Assembly: GCF_029223255.1 (NCBI RefSeq)
Contig: NZ_JARHUC010000002.1
Span: forward strand, 62,001 to 126,000
Source of the DNA: Albimonas marina
GTDB taxonomy: Bacteria > Pseudomonadota > Alphaproteobacteria > Rhodobacterales > Rhodobacteraceae
Length of the DNA: 64,000 nucleotides
Direction of reading: 5' to 3'
Positions 54,493-62,630 of this stretch are shown in pieces. The notes beneath the pieces were generated by a model. That model saw only the letters and a program-made list of their open reading frames with translations. It ran no database searches and was not told where the DNA came from. A program made the translations under genes and the position numbers. The first letter of the stretch is position 1. Every line of letters starts with the position of its first letter.

Positions 54493-55344
54493 TCACGGCC
54501 GGACGGCCACGCCCTCTACCGACAGGCCCTCGCCGCGGGAGGCGACGTAGAGCTCCAGCGCCCGGAACTCGTCCGAGCCGGGATTGAAGGTCTCCGCCCG
54601 CGTGTCGCGGATGCAGCCCTTGAAGCGGTTGTGCATCGAGACCAGCCCCGCCGTCTTCAGGCGGTAGGTCGGGAAGCCCGACGTGTGCCCCTGGGAGAGA
54701 TGGTCGGCGCGGATCATGTTGCCCCAGTTCTGCTCGTGGCAGTTGGCGCAACTCAGCTCGAGCTGACCGTAGCGCGTGTAGTACATCTCCTTGCCCTGCT
54801 CGTAGTAGGGCGCGGCGGGGCCGTCGATGGCGACCTGCATCGGCATCCCGCGCGACTGCACGGAGAGGGCCGCGGTCATGTTCTTCATCGGGTCCGAGTC
54901 CCAGCCCCAGGCCTCGGCGCCCATGCGCGCGGTGCGGCAGTCGTTGACGAAATCCTCCATCGACCACAGCTTGCCGGCGGCGTTGATCTTGGGGGTCGTG
55001 GCGCGCACGCCCTTCATCGAGGCGATGTCGCCGTGGCACGAGGCGCAGGACTTGCCGGCCGAGCCTTCGACGGCGTTCCAGCTGTCCAGACCCTGGTCGA
55101 CGAAGACCATGGCGGGGTTGTCGAAATCGTCCATCTGCATGTCCCGGGTCGCCTCGTCCCGGAACAGCCAGCCCGAGTAGAGCTCGGGCAGCGCGCCGTC
55201 GAGATGCGCGGGCGCCTCGGCGCGGATCACGATCTCGGTGTCGCCGTTGATGACCAGCTCCGCATCCTCGGACGGATCGGCGCCGGAGGGGCCGGCGAGG
55301 CCCATCGCGAGCAGCGCGACGATGGCCGTGGCGGTCTTCTTCAT
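54493..55344 (-). CDS. soxA: Diheme c-type cytochrome SoxA
   Basis: The 283-residue protein has a Sec signal (cleavage near GADP) and two haem sites: CASCH (100-104) and CANCH (199-203). The active-site cysteine that carries the persulfide is in FKGCIRDTR (C244). With SoxX it attaches thiosulfate to the SoxY cysteine. It starts 71 bases after the soxZ end, with a GGGAGGA site. Confidence 0.95.
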   Translation of the reverse strand: MKKTATAIVALLAMGLAGPSGADPSEDAELVINGDTEIVIRAEAPAHLDGALPELYSGWLFRDEATRDMQMDDFDNPAMVFVDQGLDSWNAVEGSAGKSCASCHGDIASMKGVRATTPKINAAGKLWSMEDFVNDCRTARMGAEAWGWDSDPMKNMTAALSVQSRGMPMQVAIDGPAAPYYEQGKEMYYTRYGQLELSCANCHEQNWGNMIRADHLSQGHTSGFPTYRLKTAGLVSMHNRFKGCIRDTRAETFNPGSDEFRALELYVASRGEGLSVEGVAVRP

Positions 55345-55415
55345 TCTGGTGTCCTCCCTGCGGTCGGACCGCCCCTGCGCCCCCTCCCAGGGCCCGCGGG
55401 GGCGGTCCGGTTGGG

Positions 55416-55742
55416 TCACGCGACCGAGATCGGCTTCACGTCCTCGTAGACGGAGCCGTCGTCGTCGTACCAGGTGAACTTGAACTCGCCCGAGGCGTCG
55501 ACCTTGGCTTCGAACTCGAAATACGGGTTCGTGGACACGCCGGGCTCCATCGTCACGTCCACGACCATCTGACCGTTCAGCTCGCAGGTGAAGCGGTTGA
55601 TGATCTGGCGCGGGATGACGTTGCCGTCCTTGTCCTTGCGCTGGCCGGACTCCATTGGGTGGGAGATCAGGGTCTTGATGGTCACCACCTCGCCGGCCGA
55701 AGCGGACTTGGGGGTCTTCACGCGGGGTTTCACGCCGTCCAT
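55416..55742 (-). CDS. soxZ: Sulfur-carrier chaperone SoxZ
   Basis: The 108-residue protein matches SoxZ: KPRVKTPKSASAGEVVTIKTLISHPMESGQRKD in the first 37 residues, read in two parts, and YFEFEAKVDASGEFKFTWYDDDG at the end. It is the partner of SoxY in the periplasmic carrier complex. It has no signal peptide of its own and is exported with SoxY. It begins 22 bases after soxY. Confidence 0.95.
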   Translation of the reverse strand: MDGVKPRVKTPKSASAGEVVTIKTLISHPMESGQRKDKDGNVIPRQIINRFTCELNGQMVVDVTMEPGVSTNPYFEFEAKVDASGEFKFTWYDDDGSVYEDVKPISVA

Positions 55743-55764
55743 GTCGTCTCTCCTGCCTGTCCGC

Positions 55765-56184
55765 TCAGCCGCCGCAGCCGCCGATGGTGACCTTCACGGT
55801 CGCCTGGGCCTTCACGAAGCTGCCGTCCGCCATCTTCGCCACCGCCACCACGTCCTGGGTCTTGGCCAGGCGGATGCGGGTCGAGGCGGTCTGCGAGCCG
55901 GCCGCGGGGCCGAACTTGAAGGTGGCGACGTCGGGCGAGGGGTTGCCCGCCGCCCAGATCGCGATCTCGACCGCGCCGGGGGCCGAGACGGTCACGGGGA
56001 CCGTGTTGCCGTTCTCGGCGATCTCGGGGGCGGTCAGGGTCAGGCGGCCCTCGCCGGTCGAAGCGCCGCCGGTGAAGGCCGACATGGCCTCGTCCAGGGT
56101 CTTCGCCATCAGGCGGAAGGGCATGGCCGCCGCGGCCAGCCCGCCGGCGCCGAACGCCAGGATGGCGCGTCTGGTGATCTTCAT
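55765..56184 (-). CDS. soxY: Sulfur-carrier protein SoxY
   Basis: The 139-residue protein has a Tat signal (ITRRAILAFGAGG) and ends in GGCGG, the flexible arm whose cysteine carries the sulfur intermediates of the Sox cycle. The VTVSAPGAVEIAIWAAGNPSP part is the usual SoxY core. It pairs with SoxZ. The ATG at 56184 has a GGGAGGA site. An upstream frame extension is not used. Confidence 0.95.
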   Translation of the reverse strand: MKITRRAILAFGAGGLAAAAMPFRLMAKTLDEAMSAFTGGASTGEGRLTLTAPEIAENGNTVPVTVSAPGAVEIAIWAAGNPSPDVATFKFGPAAGSQTASTRIRLAKTQDVVAVAKMADGSFVKAQATVKVTIGGCGG

Positions 56185-56271
56185 CGTCCGTCCTCCCGGG
56201 CGCTGAGCGCCCCTCATCATCCAACCGGCGCGCGAAGCGCCCATGTCATGCGGCCGGGCGCGGGGCGCCCG

Positions 56272-56748
56272 TCACTCCTTCAGCGTCATCAGGAAGGCCA
56301 CCACGTCCTCGACCTGAGCAGCGGTGAGGATCGGGGGCAGCTCCCCCTTCGCGGCCTTTCCGGTGTAGGCGTCGCCGGGCCGGATGTAGGGCCCGGTCTT
56401 GTAGAAGGACGGCATCACCGTGCCTTCGAACGTGTGCTTGGCGTCGGCGACCAGCCCGCGCAGCTCCGCCTCCGACCAGCGGTCCGCGGCCCCGTCGAGC
56501 GAGGGGCCGACGTCGCCCTGGAAGTCCGCCTTCAGCGCCGAGACCTGGTGGCAGGCCACGCAGTTCCCCTCGGAGCGGGTGGACATCACCTTCGCGCCCA
56601 CCGCCGCGTCTCCCGGCGCGCCGGTCAGCGACTCGGCGATGCCGCCGGTCTCGTCGAACTTCACCGCAGACGGCGCGGTCTCGGCCCAGGCCGTGCCCAC
56701 GGCTGCGGCGGCGAGCGCGGCCGCGAGCGGCCATGCGATGCGATTCAT
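56272..56748 (-). CDS. soxX: c-type cytochrome SoxX
   Basis: The 158-residue protein has a Sec signal (MNRIAWPLAAAL, cleavage after WAE region) and one haem site CVACH (63-67), with methionine 112 (VMPSFYK) as the likely sixth ligand. It forms SoxXA. It is the first gene of the structural operon, preceded by a 102-base A/T-rich regulatory gap. The ATG at 56748 follows GGGAGGA. Confidence 0.95.
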   Translation of the reverse strand: MNRIAWPLAAALAAAAVGTAWAETAPSAVKFDETGGIAESLTGAPGDAAVGAKVMSTRSEGNCVACHQVSALKADFQGDVGPSLDGAADRWSEAELRGLVADAKHTFEGTVMPSFYKTGPYIRPGDAYTGKAAKGELPPILTAAQVEDVVAFLMTLKE

Positions 56749-56791
56749 GCGATCCTCCCTGATCATCGTCTTGCAGTTTAGCGCCTCGCGC

Positions 56792-56817
56792 GTATCGATA
56801 CAATGTTATCTTCATAT
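56792..56817. promoter_or_regulatory. Candidate SoxR operator in the soxW-soxX gap
   Basis: The A/T-rich gap contains GTATCGATAC (56792-56801) and TATCTTCATAT (56807-56817). The second is 9/11 identical to TATCTCGATAT in the soxS-soxV gap. In Paracoccus SoxR binds both of these gaps, so the shared motif is a good operator candidate. The soxX promoter must also lie here. Confidence 0.55.
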
Positions 56818-56850
56818 TTTTGCATTTTACGCGGGTGCAGCACGGCGGCC

Positions 56851-57426
56851 TCAGTCCGCCGCGCGCATCTTCCGGGTCAGGTACTCCTGGAACAGCTCGC
56901 CGGAGTCGTAGCCATGGTCGACGACCCACTGGAACAACGCGCGGGTGGTGCCCTTCTCGAAGGCGCCGGGCATGGTGACCACCGCGGCCTGGGCGGCGGT
57001 CTCCCCCTCCGGAACCTCCTCGGGCAGGAAGATCAGCGTGGGCGTGAAAACCACGCCCCAGCGGCGCACGGCCTCCTTCTCGGTCAGCGCCTCGCCGTCG
57101 AAGTCGGTGATCTCGGAGCCGCCGAACATGTTGATCTGGACGACGAAATAATGCTCGCGGATCAGCGCGTCGATCTCGGGGACCGGGTAGACCTCCTCAT
57201 GCATCTTCGCGCAGTAGAGGCAGCCGCGCTGCTCGATCATCAGCAGCAGGCGCTTGCCCTCGGCGTTGGCCTCTGCGAGGTCCTCGGACAGGTCCTTGAA
57301 CGTGTCCTGCAGCCAGTCGGGCTTGTGCAGCCCGTCGTCGCCCACCGGCGAGGCGAGGGCCGCGGGACCGGCCAGGAGCGCCAGCGCGAAGGCCGGGGCG
57401 GCGAGGATGGCGAGGCGTCTGAGCAT
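56851..57426 (-). CDS. soxW: Periplasmic thioredoxin SoxW
   Basis: The 191-residue protein has a Sec signal (ending ALAS) and a thioredoxin fold with CLYC (69-72). It resembles SoxW of Paracoccus, kept reduced by SoxV and active in thiol-disulfide exchange for the Sox system. It begins 17 bases after soxV, with a GGGAGGAG site, and ends 102 bases before soxX. Confidence 0.9.
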   Translation of the reverse strand: MLRRLAILAAPAFALALLAGPAALASPVGDDGLHKPDWLQDTFKDLSEDLAEANAEGKRLLLMIEQRGCLYCAKMHEEVYPVPEIDALIREHYFVVQINMFGGSEITDFDGEALTEKEAVRRWGVVFTPTLIFLPEEVPEGETAAQAAVVTMPGAFEKGTTRALFQWVVDHGYDSGELFQEYLTRKMRAAD

Positions 57427-57443
57427 GGTCTCCTCCCCGACGC

Positions 57444-58181
57444 TCACGAGAGCGTCGCGCTCCAGTCGAAGTGATCCAGAAGAAAGGCGGCGATCCCGTT
57501 GACCGAGTCGGTCGCGATCAACGCGGCGAACACCAGCAGCATCGCGCCCATCGCCTTCTCGACCGTGCCCAGCCAGCGCCGGTTGCGCGCGACCCAGCCC
57601 AGGAACGGGCGGGCGAACAGCGCGGCGATCACGAAGGGCAGCGTCATGCCCAGCCCGTAGACCAGCAGCAGCAGGCCCCCGCGCCACAGCTCCTGCATCC
57701 CCGAGGCGACCATCAGGATGGCGGCCAGCGCCGGGCCCACGCAGGGGGTCCAGCCGAAGCCGAAGGCGAGGCCCATCACGTAGGCCCCCACCACGCCCGA
57801 GGGATCCGCCTGGCTGTGCACCCGCGCCTCGCGGTAGAGGAACGGGACCTTCAGCACGCCCAGGAAATGCAGCCCGAAGACTGCGAGGATGCCGGCGGCG
57901 AGGTAGGAGAGCGGCTGCTTCCATTCGATGAACAGCCGCCCCGCCGCGGTTGCGCCCAGGCCCAGCAGCACGAAGATCGTGGTGACGCCCAGCGCGAAGG
58001 CGACGGCCGAGCCCATCAGACGGCGCTGCGCGCCCGGCGCAACCAGCCCGTCGCCCCGCAGCTCCTGCATCGAGAGCCCGGCCATGTAGCTGAGATAAAA
58101 AGGCGTCATCGGCAGAATGCACGGCGACAGGAAGGACAGCAGCCCCGCCAGCGCCGCGCCGCCGAAACTGATCTGGAGCAT
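57444..58181 (-). CDS. soxV: CcdA-like thiol transporter SoxV
   Basis: The 245-residue membrane protein has six helices and the two redox cysteines of CcdA/DsbD-beta: SFLSPCILP and GFGWTPCVGP. It moves reducing power across the inner membrane to SoxW. The start ATG at 58181 is preferred because GGGAGGGG lies eight bases upstream; a further ATG at 58199 is possible. It faces soxS across 82 bases. Confidence 0.92.
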   Translation of the reverse strand: MLQISFGGAALAGLLSFLSPCILPMTPFYLSYMAGLSMQELRGDGLVAPGAQRRLMGSAVAFALGVTTIFVLLGLGATAAGRLFIEWKQPLSYLAAGILAVFGLHFLGVLKVPFLYREARVHSQADPSGVVGAYVMGLAFGFGWTPCVGPALAAILMVASGMQELWRGGLLLLVYGLGMTLPFVIAALFARPFLGWVARNRRWLGTVEKAMGAMLLVFAALIATDSVNGIAAFLLDHFDWSATLS

Positions 58182-58236
58182 TCGCCGGACCCCTCCCATG
58201 GTCCTGCTTGCCCGCCGACCGGCAGCGTCCTACTGT

Positions 58237-58248
58237 ATATCTCGATAT
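58237..58248. promoter_or_regulatory. Candidate SoxR operator in the soxS-soxV gap
   Basis: ATATCTCGATAT is a perfect inverted repeat (5-base arms) in the A/T-rich centre of the divergent gap, 16 bases before the soxS ATG. It is followed by CATATG. The core TATCTCGATAT matches the soxW-soxX motif at 9 of 11 positions. Confidence 0.6.
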
Positions 58249-58263
58249 CCATATGAGTCGTCA

Positions 58264-58692
58264 ATGCACAAGTCACGCCTGTGGAAACACGCCTCTGAGG
58301 CGAACCTCTCGCGCCGCGCAAGCCTCTCGCTTGCGCTGGGCGGCGCCGTGGCCTGCGCGGGCCTCGGCGGCGGTGCGGCGCGCGCCTCGACCGAACCCGC
58401 CGCGCTCTCGCTGGTGATGTTCGAGAAGGACGGCTGCATCTGGTGCCGCCGCTGGCTCGAGGAAATCGGGCCGATCTATCCGAAGACCGAGGCCGGGCGG
58501 ACCGCGCCCCTGCGCCGCCTCGACATCCACGACCCGCTGCCCGACGGTTTGAGCCTCGAGCGGCCGGCGGTCTTCACCCCGACCTTCGTGCTGACGCGCG
58601 ACGGGGTCGAGACCGGCCGGATCGAGGGCTACGGGGGCGAGGCTTTCTTCTGGGGCCTGCTCGAACAGATGCTGACGGAGGCGACACGTTGA
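58264..58692 (+). CDS. soxS: Periplasmic thioredoxin SoxS
   Basis: The 142-residue protein has a signal (SRRASLSLALGG, ending ARAS) and a thioredoxin fold with CIWC (58-61), then EEIGPIYPKTEAGRTAPLRR, read as two parts, which is typical of SoxS. SoxS reactivates SoxYZ by reducing its blocked cysteine. It starts the divergent transcript soxSRT. The stop overlaps soxR by TTGA. ATG at 58264. Confidence 0.9.
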   Translation: MHKSRLWKHASEANLSRRASLSLALGGAVACAGLGGGAARASTEPAALSLVMFEKDGCIWCRRWLEEIGPIYPKTEAGRTAPLRRLDIHDPLPDGLSLERPAVFTPTFVLTRDGVETGRIEGYGGEAFFWGLLEQMLTEATR

Positions 58693-59090
58693 CCGACGCG
58701 ACCTTCCCGCGCCCTGGCGCGATCTTCGGGCGGAGCGGCCAGGACGCAGCGGAGGCCGACGCCCGCGTCGCCGCGCCCGCGCCCTCGGTCCGCGACGTGG
58801 TCGCCTGCGCCGACGCGGCCGCCCAGCTCCTCAAGACGCTGGGACACGAGGGCCGGCTTCAGATACTGTGCCACCTGATCGGCGGCGAAAAGAGCGTGAC
58901 CGAGCTCGAGGCCCTGCTCGAGACCCGCCAGGCGGCGGTGAGCCAGCAGCTCGCGCGCCTGCGGCTCGAGGGCCTGGTGCAGGCCCGGCGGGAAGGCCAG
59001 GCCATCTACTACTCGATCCTCGACCCGAAGGCGGCCGAGATCGTCACGCTTCTGAACCGACTGTACCGTCGACCTGACGAAGAGGGCTGA
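58689..59090 (+). CDS. soxR: ArsR family repressor SoxR
   Basis: The 133-residue protein has an ArsR winged helix: LLKTLGHEGRLQILCHLIGGEKSVTEL and RQAAVSQQLARLRLEGL in residues 48-97. It represses sox genes until reactive sulfur appears. Cysteines are at 40 and 61; the second cysteine usual in the last helix of persulfide sensors such as SqrR is not present. The TTG start at 58689, after GGAGG, overlaps the soxS stop. Candidate operators lie in both sox gaps. Confidence 0.88.
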   Translation: MTDATFPRPGAIFGRSGQDAAEADARVAAPAPSVRDVVACADAAAQLLKTLGHEGRLQILCHLIGGEKSVTELEALLETRQAAVSQQLARLRLEGLVQARREGQAIYYSILDPKAAEIVTLLNRLYRRPDEEG

Positions 59091-59113
59091 GACCCTCCGC
59101 AGGGGAGGAGACC

Positions 59114-60151
59114 ATGGGGTACGAGACGCTGGCGGCCCTCGCGGGCCTGCTGGGCGGCGTGGCGCTCGGCCTCGCCGCGCGGCTGGGGAATTTCTGCACC
59201 CTGGGCGCGATCGAGCACGCGATGTTCGGCCGGGACCGCCGGCGCCTGCGCATGTGGGGCGTGACGCTGGGCGTCGCGGTGCTCTCGGTGCAGGGGCTGG
59301 CCGCGACGGGGCTGATCGACCTGTCGCTGAGCTTCCATCACGCGCTCGCCTGGAACCCGCTCGCCTCGGTGCTGGGCGGGCTGACCTTCGGCTACGGCAT
59401 GGCGCTGGCGGGCAACTGCGGGTTCAGCGCGCTGGCGCGCGTGGGCGGGGGCGACGTGCGGGCGCTGGTGGTGGTGGCGGTGATGGGGGTGGCGGGCTAC
59501 GCGACGCTGGCGGGCCCCCTCGCCCCCCTGCGGGTGCTGCTGTTCCCGCAAGAAGACGCCGCCGGCCCCCAGGACATCGCCGGCGCGCTCGAGGCCGCGA
59601 CGGGCCTCCCGGGCCTGCTGACCGCGGCGGCGATCGGCGTCGCCCTGCTGGCCTGGGGGCTGAGCCACGCGCCGCTGCGCGCCTCCCCCGCCCAGGTCGG
59701 CTGGGCGGCGGTCGCGGGGCTGGCGGTCGCCTGGGGCTTCGCCGCCACCACGCTGCTGTCGCAGGCCTCCTTCGGGGCGGTGACGGTCGAGGGCCCCTCG
59801 TTCACCGCGCCGGTGGGGCGCACGATCCTGTGGCTGATGACCTCGACGGGGGGCGAGATCTCGTTCTCCGTCGGCTCGGTGCTGGGGGTGGTTCTGGGCG
59901 CGCTCGTCGGATCGCTCCGGCGCGGCGGCTTCCGGTGGGAGGCCTGCGAGGACCCGCGCGAGCTGGGCCGCCAGCTGGGCGGCGCGGCGCTGATGGGCGT
60001 GGGCGGCGTGGTGGCGATGGGCTGCGCCATCGGCCAGGGCCTGTCGGGCTTCGCGACCCTCGCCTGGTCGGGGCCGGTGACGCTGGCGGCCATCTCGGTC
60101 GGCGCGACGCTGGGCCTGCACCAGATGATCGCGGGCTACCAGCCCGACTGA
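59114..60151 (+). CDS. soxT: YeeE/YedE family transporter SoxT
   Basis: The 345-residue inner-membrane protein has about nine helices and the sulfur-transporter cysteine motifs NFCTLGAIE near residue 30, GNCGFSALARVGGGD near 100 and GCAIGQGLSG near 303. It corresponds to SoxT, carried next to soxRS in Paracoccus and related to TsuA. It may take up thiosulfate or signal molecules for SoxR. It has a GGGGAGGAG site and ends the soxSRT transcript. Confidence 0.88.
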   Translation: MGYETLAALAGLLGGVALGLAARLGNFCTLGAIEHAMFGRDRRRLRMWGVTLGVAVLSVQGLAATGLIDLSLSFHHALAWNPLASVLGGLTFGYGMALAGNCGFSALARVGGGDVRALVVVAVMGVAGYATLAGPLAPLRVLLFPQEDAAGPQDIAGALEAATGLPGLLTAAAIGVALLAWGLSHAPLRASPAQVGWAAVAGLAVAWGFAATTLLSQASFGAVTVEGPSFTAPVGRTILWLMTSTGGEISFSVGSVLGVVLGALVGSLRRGGFRWEACEDPRELGRQLGGAALMGVGGVVAMGCAIGQGLSGFATLAWSGPVTLAAISVGATLGLHQMIAGYQPD

Positions 60152-60163
60152 CCCTCGCGCGAC

Positions 60164-60184
60164 GGGGCCCGGGGGCCGGGCCCC
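60164..60184. terminator. Hairpin between convergent soxT and M20 peptidase
   Basis: A perfect GGGGCCCGG / CCGGGCCCC stem (60164-60172 with 60176-60184, loop GGG) lies 13 bases after the soxT stop. It lacks a T-tract but its place suits both convergent genes. Confidence 0.5.
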
Positions 60185-60215
60185 CTGCCCCGCGCTCCCT
60201 GCCTCGTGCCGGGCC

Positions 60216-61505
60216 TCAGCCCTCCACCGGCTCCACCCCGCACCATTCAGCGACGAACAGCGCCATGGCCTTGGTGCAGCGGCGCACGGACTCGAGGTTC
60301 GCCCGCTCGTCCACCCCGTGGATGCCGTCGCCCGCGGGCCCGTAGCACAGCGTCGTCATCCGGTCGTAGAGCGCGTAGACGCGCGCATCGAGATAGGCGG
60401 GCGTCACCTCGGTGCGCAGCGGCTCTCCGAAGACGCTCTCGTGCGCGGCGGCGAGGATCGCCTCTGCCTCGGTCCCCGGCTCCTGCACGAAGCCCTCGGT
60501 GTGGAAGCCGTTGACCACGATCTGCGGCGGGTTGTTCGAGAGGAACTTGTCCGAGCGCGACAGCGCCTCGACGCAGGCCCGGATCTCGGCCTCCGCCTCG
60601 TCCGCGCCCTTGCCCGGCAGGTAGGAGATGCGGCAGTCGACCGTGCACCAGGCCGGCACGGAGGAGGCCCAGTCCCCGCCCGCGATCTTGCCGATGTTGA
60701 GGTTCAGCGGGTGGTCGAGCGCGCCGAAATAGGGATCGGACTTCGCCGCCTCGTTCCACTGCGCCTCGAGCTCGCGCAGCGCGCCCACCACGCGCCAGGC
60801 GGCGTCGATGGCGTTCGAGCCCGCGCCCATCTCGCGCACATGCACGGGGATGCCGCGGACCTGGACCTGGAACCACATCACGCCCACGCCGGCGCGCACC
60901 AGGATCTCCTGCATCGACTCGGGGATCAGGGCGGCGTCGGCCTGGTAGCCGCGCAGGTGGGCGGCGAGCGCGCCGTTGCCGGTGCTCTCCTCCTCCACCA
61001 CCGACTGCACGTAGACGGTGGCGGCGGGCTGCAGGCCGATGGACTTCAGCGCGTCGAGGATCGCGATCATCGAGACATGGCCCGACTTCATGTCGATCGA
61101 CCCGCGCCCGTGCAGCCAGCCGTCCTCGACCTCCGCCGAGAACGGCGGGCGGGCCCACATGTCGACAGGGCCGGTGGGCACCACGTCGAGATGGCCCTGC
61201 AGGATCAAGGAGCGGCCGGTCTCGGCCTTCGGACGGTGGATGCCGACCACGATGGGCGCGCGCGAATGGGTGTCGGAGAAGGCGCTGCCGCCGGGATGAC
61301 GGCCGATGGCGTCCTCGTCCATCTCGAACCGCTCCATCGCCAGGCCCCGGTCGCGATACTGGCGGAACACCCAGTCCTGCGCGGCATGCTCGTTCCCCCG
61401 GGTGGTGTCGTAGGAGACGAGCTTGCGGGTCAACTCGACCTGGGCGTCGAAGCCCGCGTCCACGGCGTCGAGGATGCGCTGGGAGAGGGCGGGGTCGAGG
61501 GGCAT
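60216..61505 (-). CDS. M20 family peptidase/deacylase (ArgE/DapE type)
   Basis: The 429-residue enzyme has the M20 metal and catalytic motifs LQGHLDVVPTGP (near 105), GRGSIDMKSG (near 136), VEEESTGNG (near 172) and GDGIHGVDERANL near the end. It would remove an acyl group or cut a small peptide. The ATG at 61505 fits the family; the frame extends upstream without coding signs. A 163-bp palindromic element lies upstream of its start. Confidence 0.88.
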   Translation of the reverse strand: MPLDPALSQRILDAVDAGFDAQVELTRKLVSYDTTRGNEHAAQDWVFRQYRDRGLAMERFEMDEDAIGRHPGGSAFSDTHSRAPIVVGIHRPKAETGRSLILQGHLDVVPTGPVDMWARPPFSAEVEDGWLHGRGSIDMKSGHVSMIAILDALKSIGLQPAATVYVQSVVEEESTGNGALAAHLRGYQADAALIPESMQEILVRAGVGVMWFQVQVRGIPVHVREMGAGSNAIDAAWRVVGALRELEAQWNEAAKSDPYFGALDHPLNLNIGKIAGGDWASSVPAWCTVDCRISYLPGKGADEAEAEIRACVEALSRSDKFLSNNPPQIVVNGFHTEGFVQEPGTEAEAILAAAHESVFGEPLRTEVTPAYLDARVYALYDRMTTLCYGPAGDGIHGVDERANLESVRRCTKAMALFVAEWCGVEPVEG

Positions 61506-61647
61506 GTCGGGGTCCTTGAAAGGGAGGGGGCAAGACGCGGGGGCGGAGGCGCCCTGCGGGCGGGCTTGGGCTTGGGGCGGGCGGAGCGCCTGGAAATGGT
61601 CGGGCCGGAGCCTCCGGCGGGCTCCTGACTCACCAAAGAACAGGGCC

Positions 61648-61810
61648 GCGCCTGTCATTCGGATCCGTCTCTCGCAGACGATGCCTGAGCGACTCGTCCC
61701 GCCGGGTCAAGGACAAGCCCCGCTTCGCGGGGTCGCTGCGCGATCCCTGACCCGTCGGGCCGAGTCGCTCTGATCGGCATCTGCGAGAGACGGCTCCGAA
61801 GAACAGGCGC
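61648..61810. repeat. 163-base imperfect palindrome forming one long hairpin
   Basis: The arms run inward from GCGCCTGT (61648) and its complement ACAGGCGC (61803-61810). They share CCGTCTCTCGCAGA, GAGCGACTCG-CCCG, CGGGTCA-GGA and more, with about 80% pairing by eye. The centre is CCCCGC-TTC-GCGGGG (61718-61732). It lies in the 368-base gap between the M20 and isochorismatase genes; nothing coding is seen. It looks like a REP/MITE-type element or structured RNA. Confidence 0.6.
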
Positions 61811-61873
61811 TTCGCGTCCCCGGTCGGGCGTCGCGCCCGGGCGCCCGGATCCGCGGGCGTCCGGCGGTGGGGG

Positions 61874-62527
61874 TCATTCCGCGGCGGCTTTGGCGACGGC
61901 GAGTGCGTCCAGGAAGGCGAGGATCTCGGCCTCGTCCACCACGTCGGCGTACTTGGCGTTCATGTCGAAGAGGTTCGCCTCGTGCGGGCCGGGGTGGCGG
62001 TCGCCGCAGGCGTCGGAGACGACGGTCGTGATGAAGCCGTGGGACATGGAGTCGACGCAACTCGCGCGCACGCAGCCCGAGGTGGTCAGGCCGGTCAGGA
62101 TCACCTGGTCGATGCCCGCCGCCGTCAGCGTCGAGGCGAGCGAAGTGCCGAAGAAGGCCGAGGGATACTGCTTGGAGATCACCAGCTCGTCCGCTTCGGG
62201 CGCCAGGCCCTCGGCGAAGGCGGCCGTCGCCCGGCCCTGGATGAAGGCGTCCAGCGGCTTGGCCTTCTGCAGGAAGCGGCCGCCGTCGAGACCCGAGGGG
62301 TGCAGGCTCACCTCGGTCAGGATCACCGGCACGCCGACCTCGCGGCAGCGCGCCCGGATGCGCAGCGCCGAGGCGAGCGCGTCGATGCAGCCCTGGCCGC
62401 CGTAGAGCGGGCAGTCTGGGTCGTAATAGGCATGGGCGAAGTCGACCATCACCAGCGCGGGGCGCTTTCCGAAGCCCGCCTTCTTGCCGTAGGCGCGGGC
62501 GTAGTTGTCGCCGAGATCCTCGGCCAT
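61874..62527 (-). CDS. Isochorismatase-fold cysteine hydrolase (N-carbamoylsarcosine/maleamate type)
   Basis: The 217-residue enzyme has the cysteine-hydrolase triad: Asp in MVDFAHAYYDPD, Lys in ISKQYPSAFFGT (near 119) and Cys in TTSGCVRASCVDS (near 150). The latter follows the N-carbamoylsarcosine amidase/maleamate amidase pattern. It releases ammonia from a small amide. It follows a PEP-mutase-family gene and an Asp/Glu racemase-family gene on the same strand. GGAGGG site upstream. Confidence 0.85.
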   Translation of the reverse strand: MAEDLGDNYARAYGKKAGFGKRPALVMVDFAHAYYDPDCPLYGGQGCIDALASALRIRARCREVGVPVILTEVSLHPSGLDGGRFLQKAKPLDAFIQGRATAAFAEGLAPEADELVISKQYPSAFFGTSLASTLTAAGIDQVILTGLTTSGCVRASCVDSMSHGFITTVVSDACGDRHPGPHEANLFDMNAKYADVVDEAEILAFLDALAVAKAAAE

Positions 62528-62630
62528 GGCGGTCCCTCCTCGATGCGGCGCCCGGGCGCGGGACGCCCGGGCGAAGGCCGGCGCTCGGCGTCCGGGCGGG
62601 GCGCAGCCGCCCGCCGGACGCCGGCGCGGA

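Noticed and set aside
61636-61807. AAGAACAGG direct repeats (61636-61644 and 61799-61807) as target-site duplications of a mobile element
   Set aside because: They are not symmetric with respect to the palindrome: one lies outside the left arm, the other inside the right arm. A simple insertion does not explain them.
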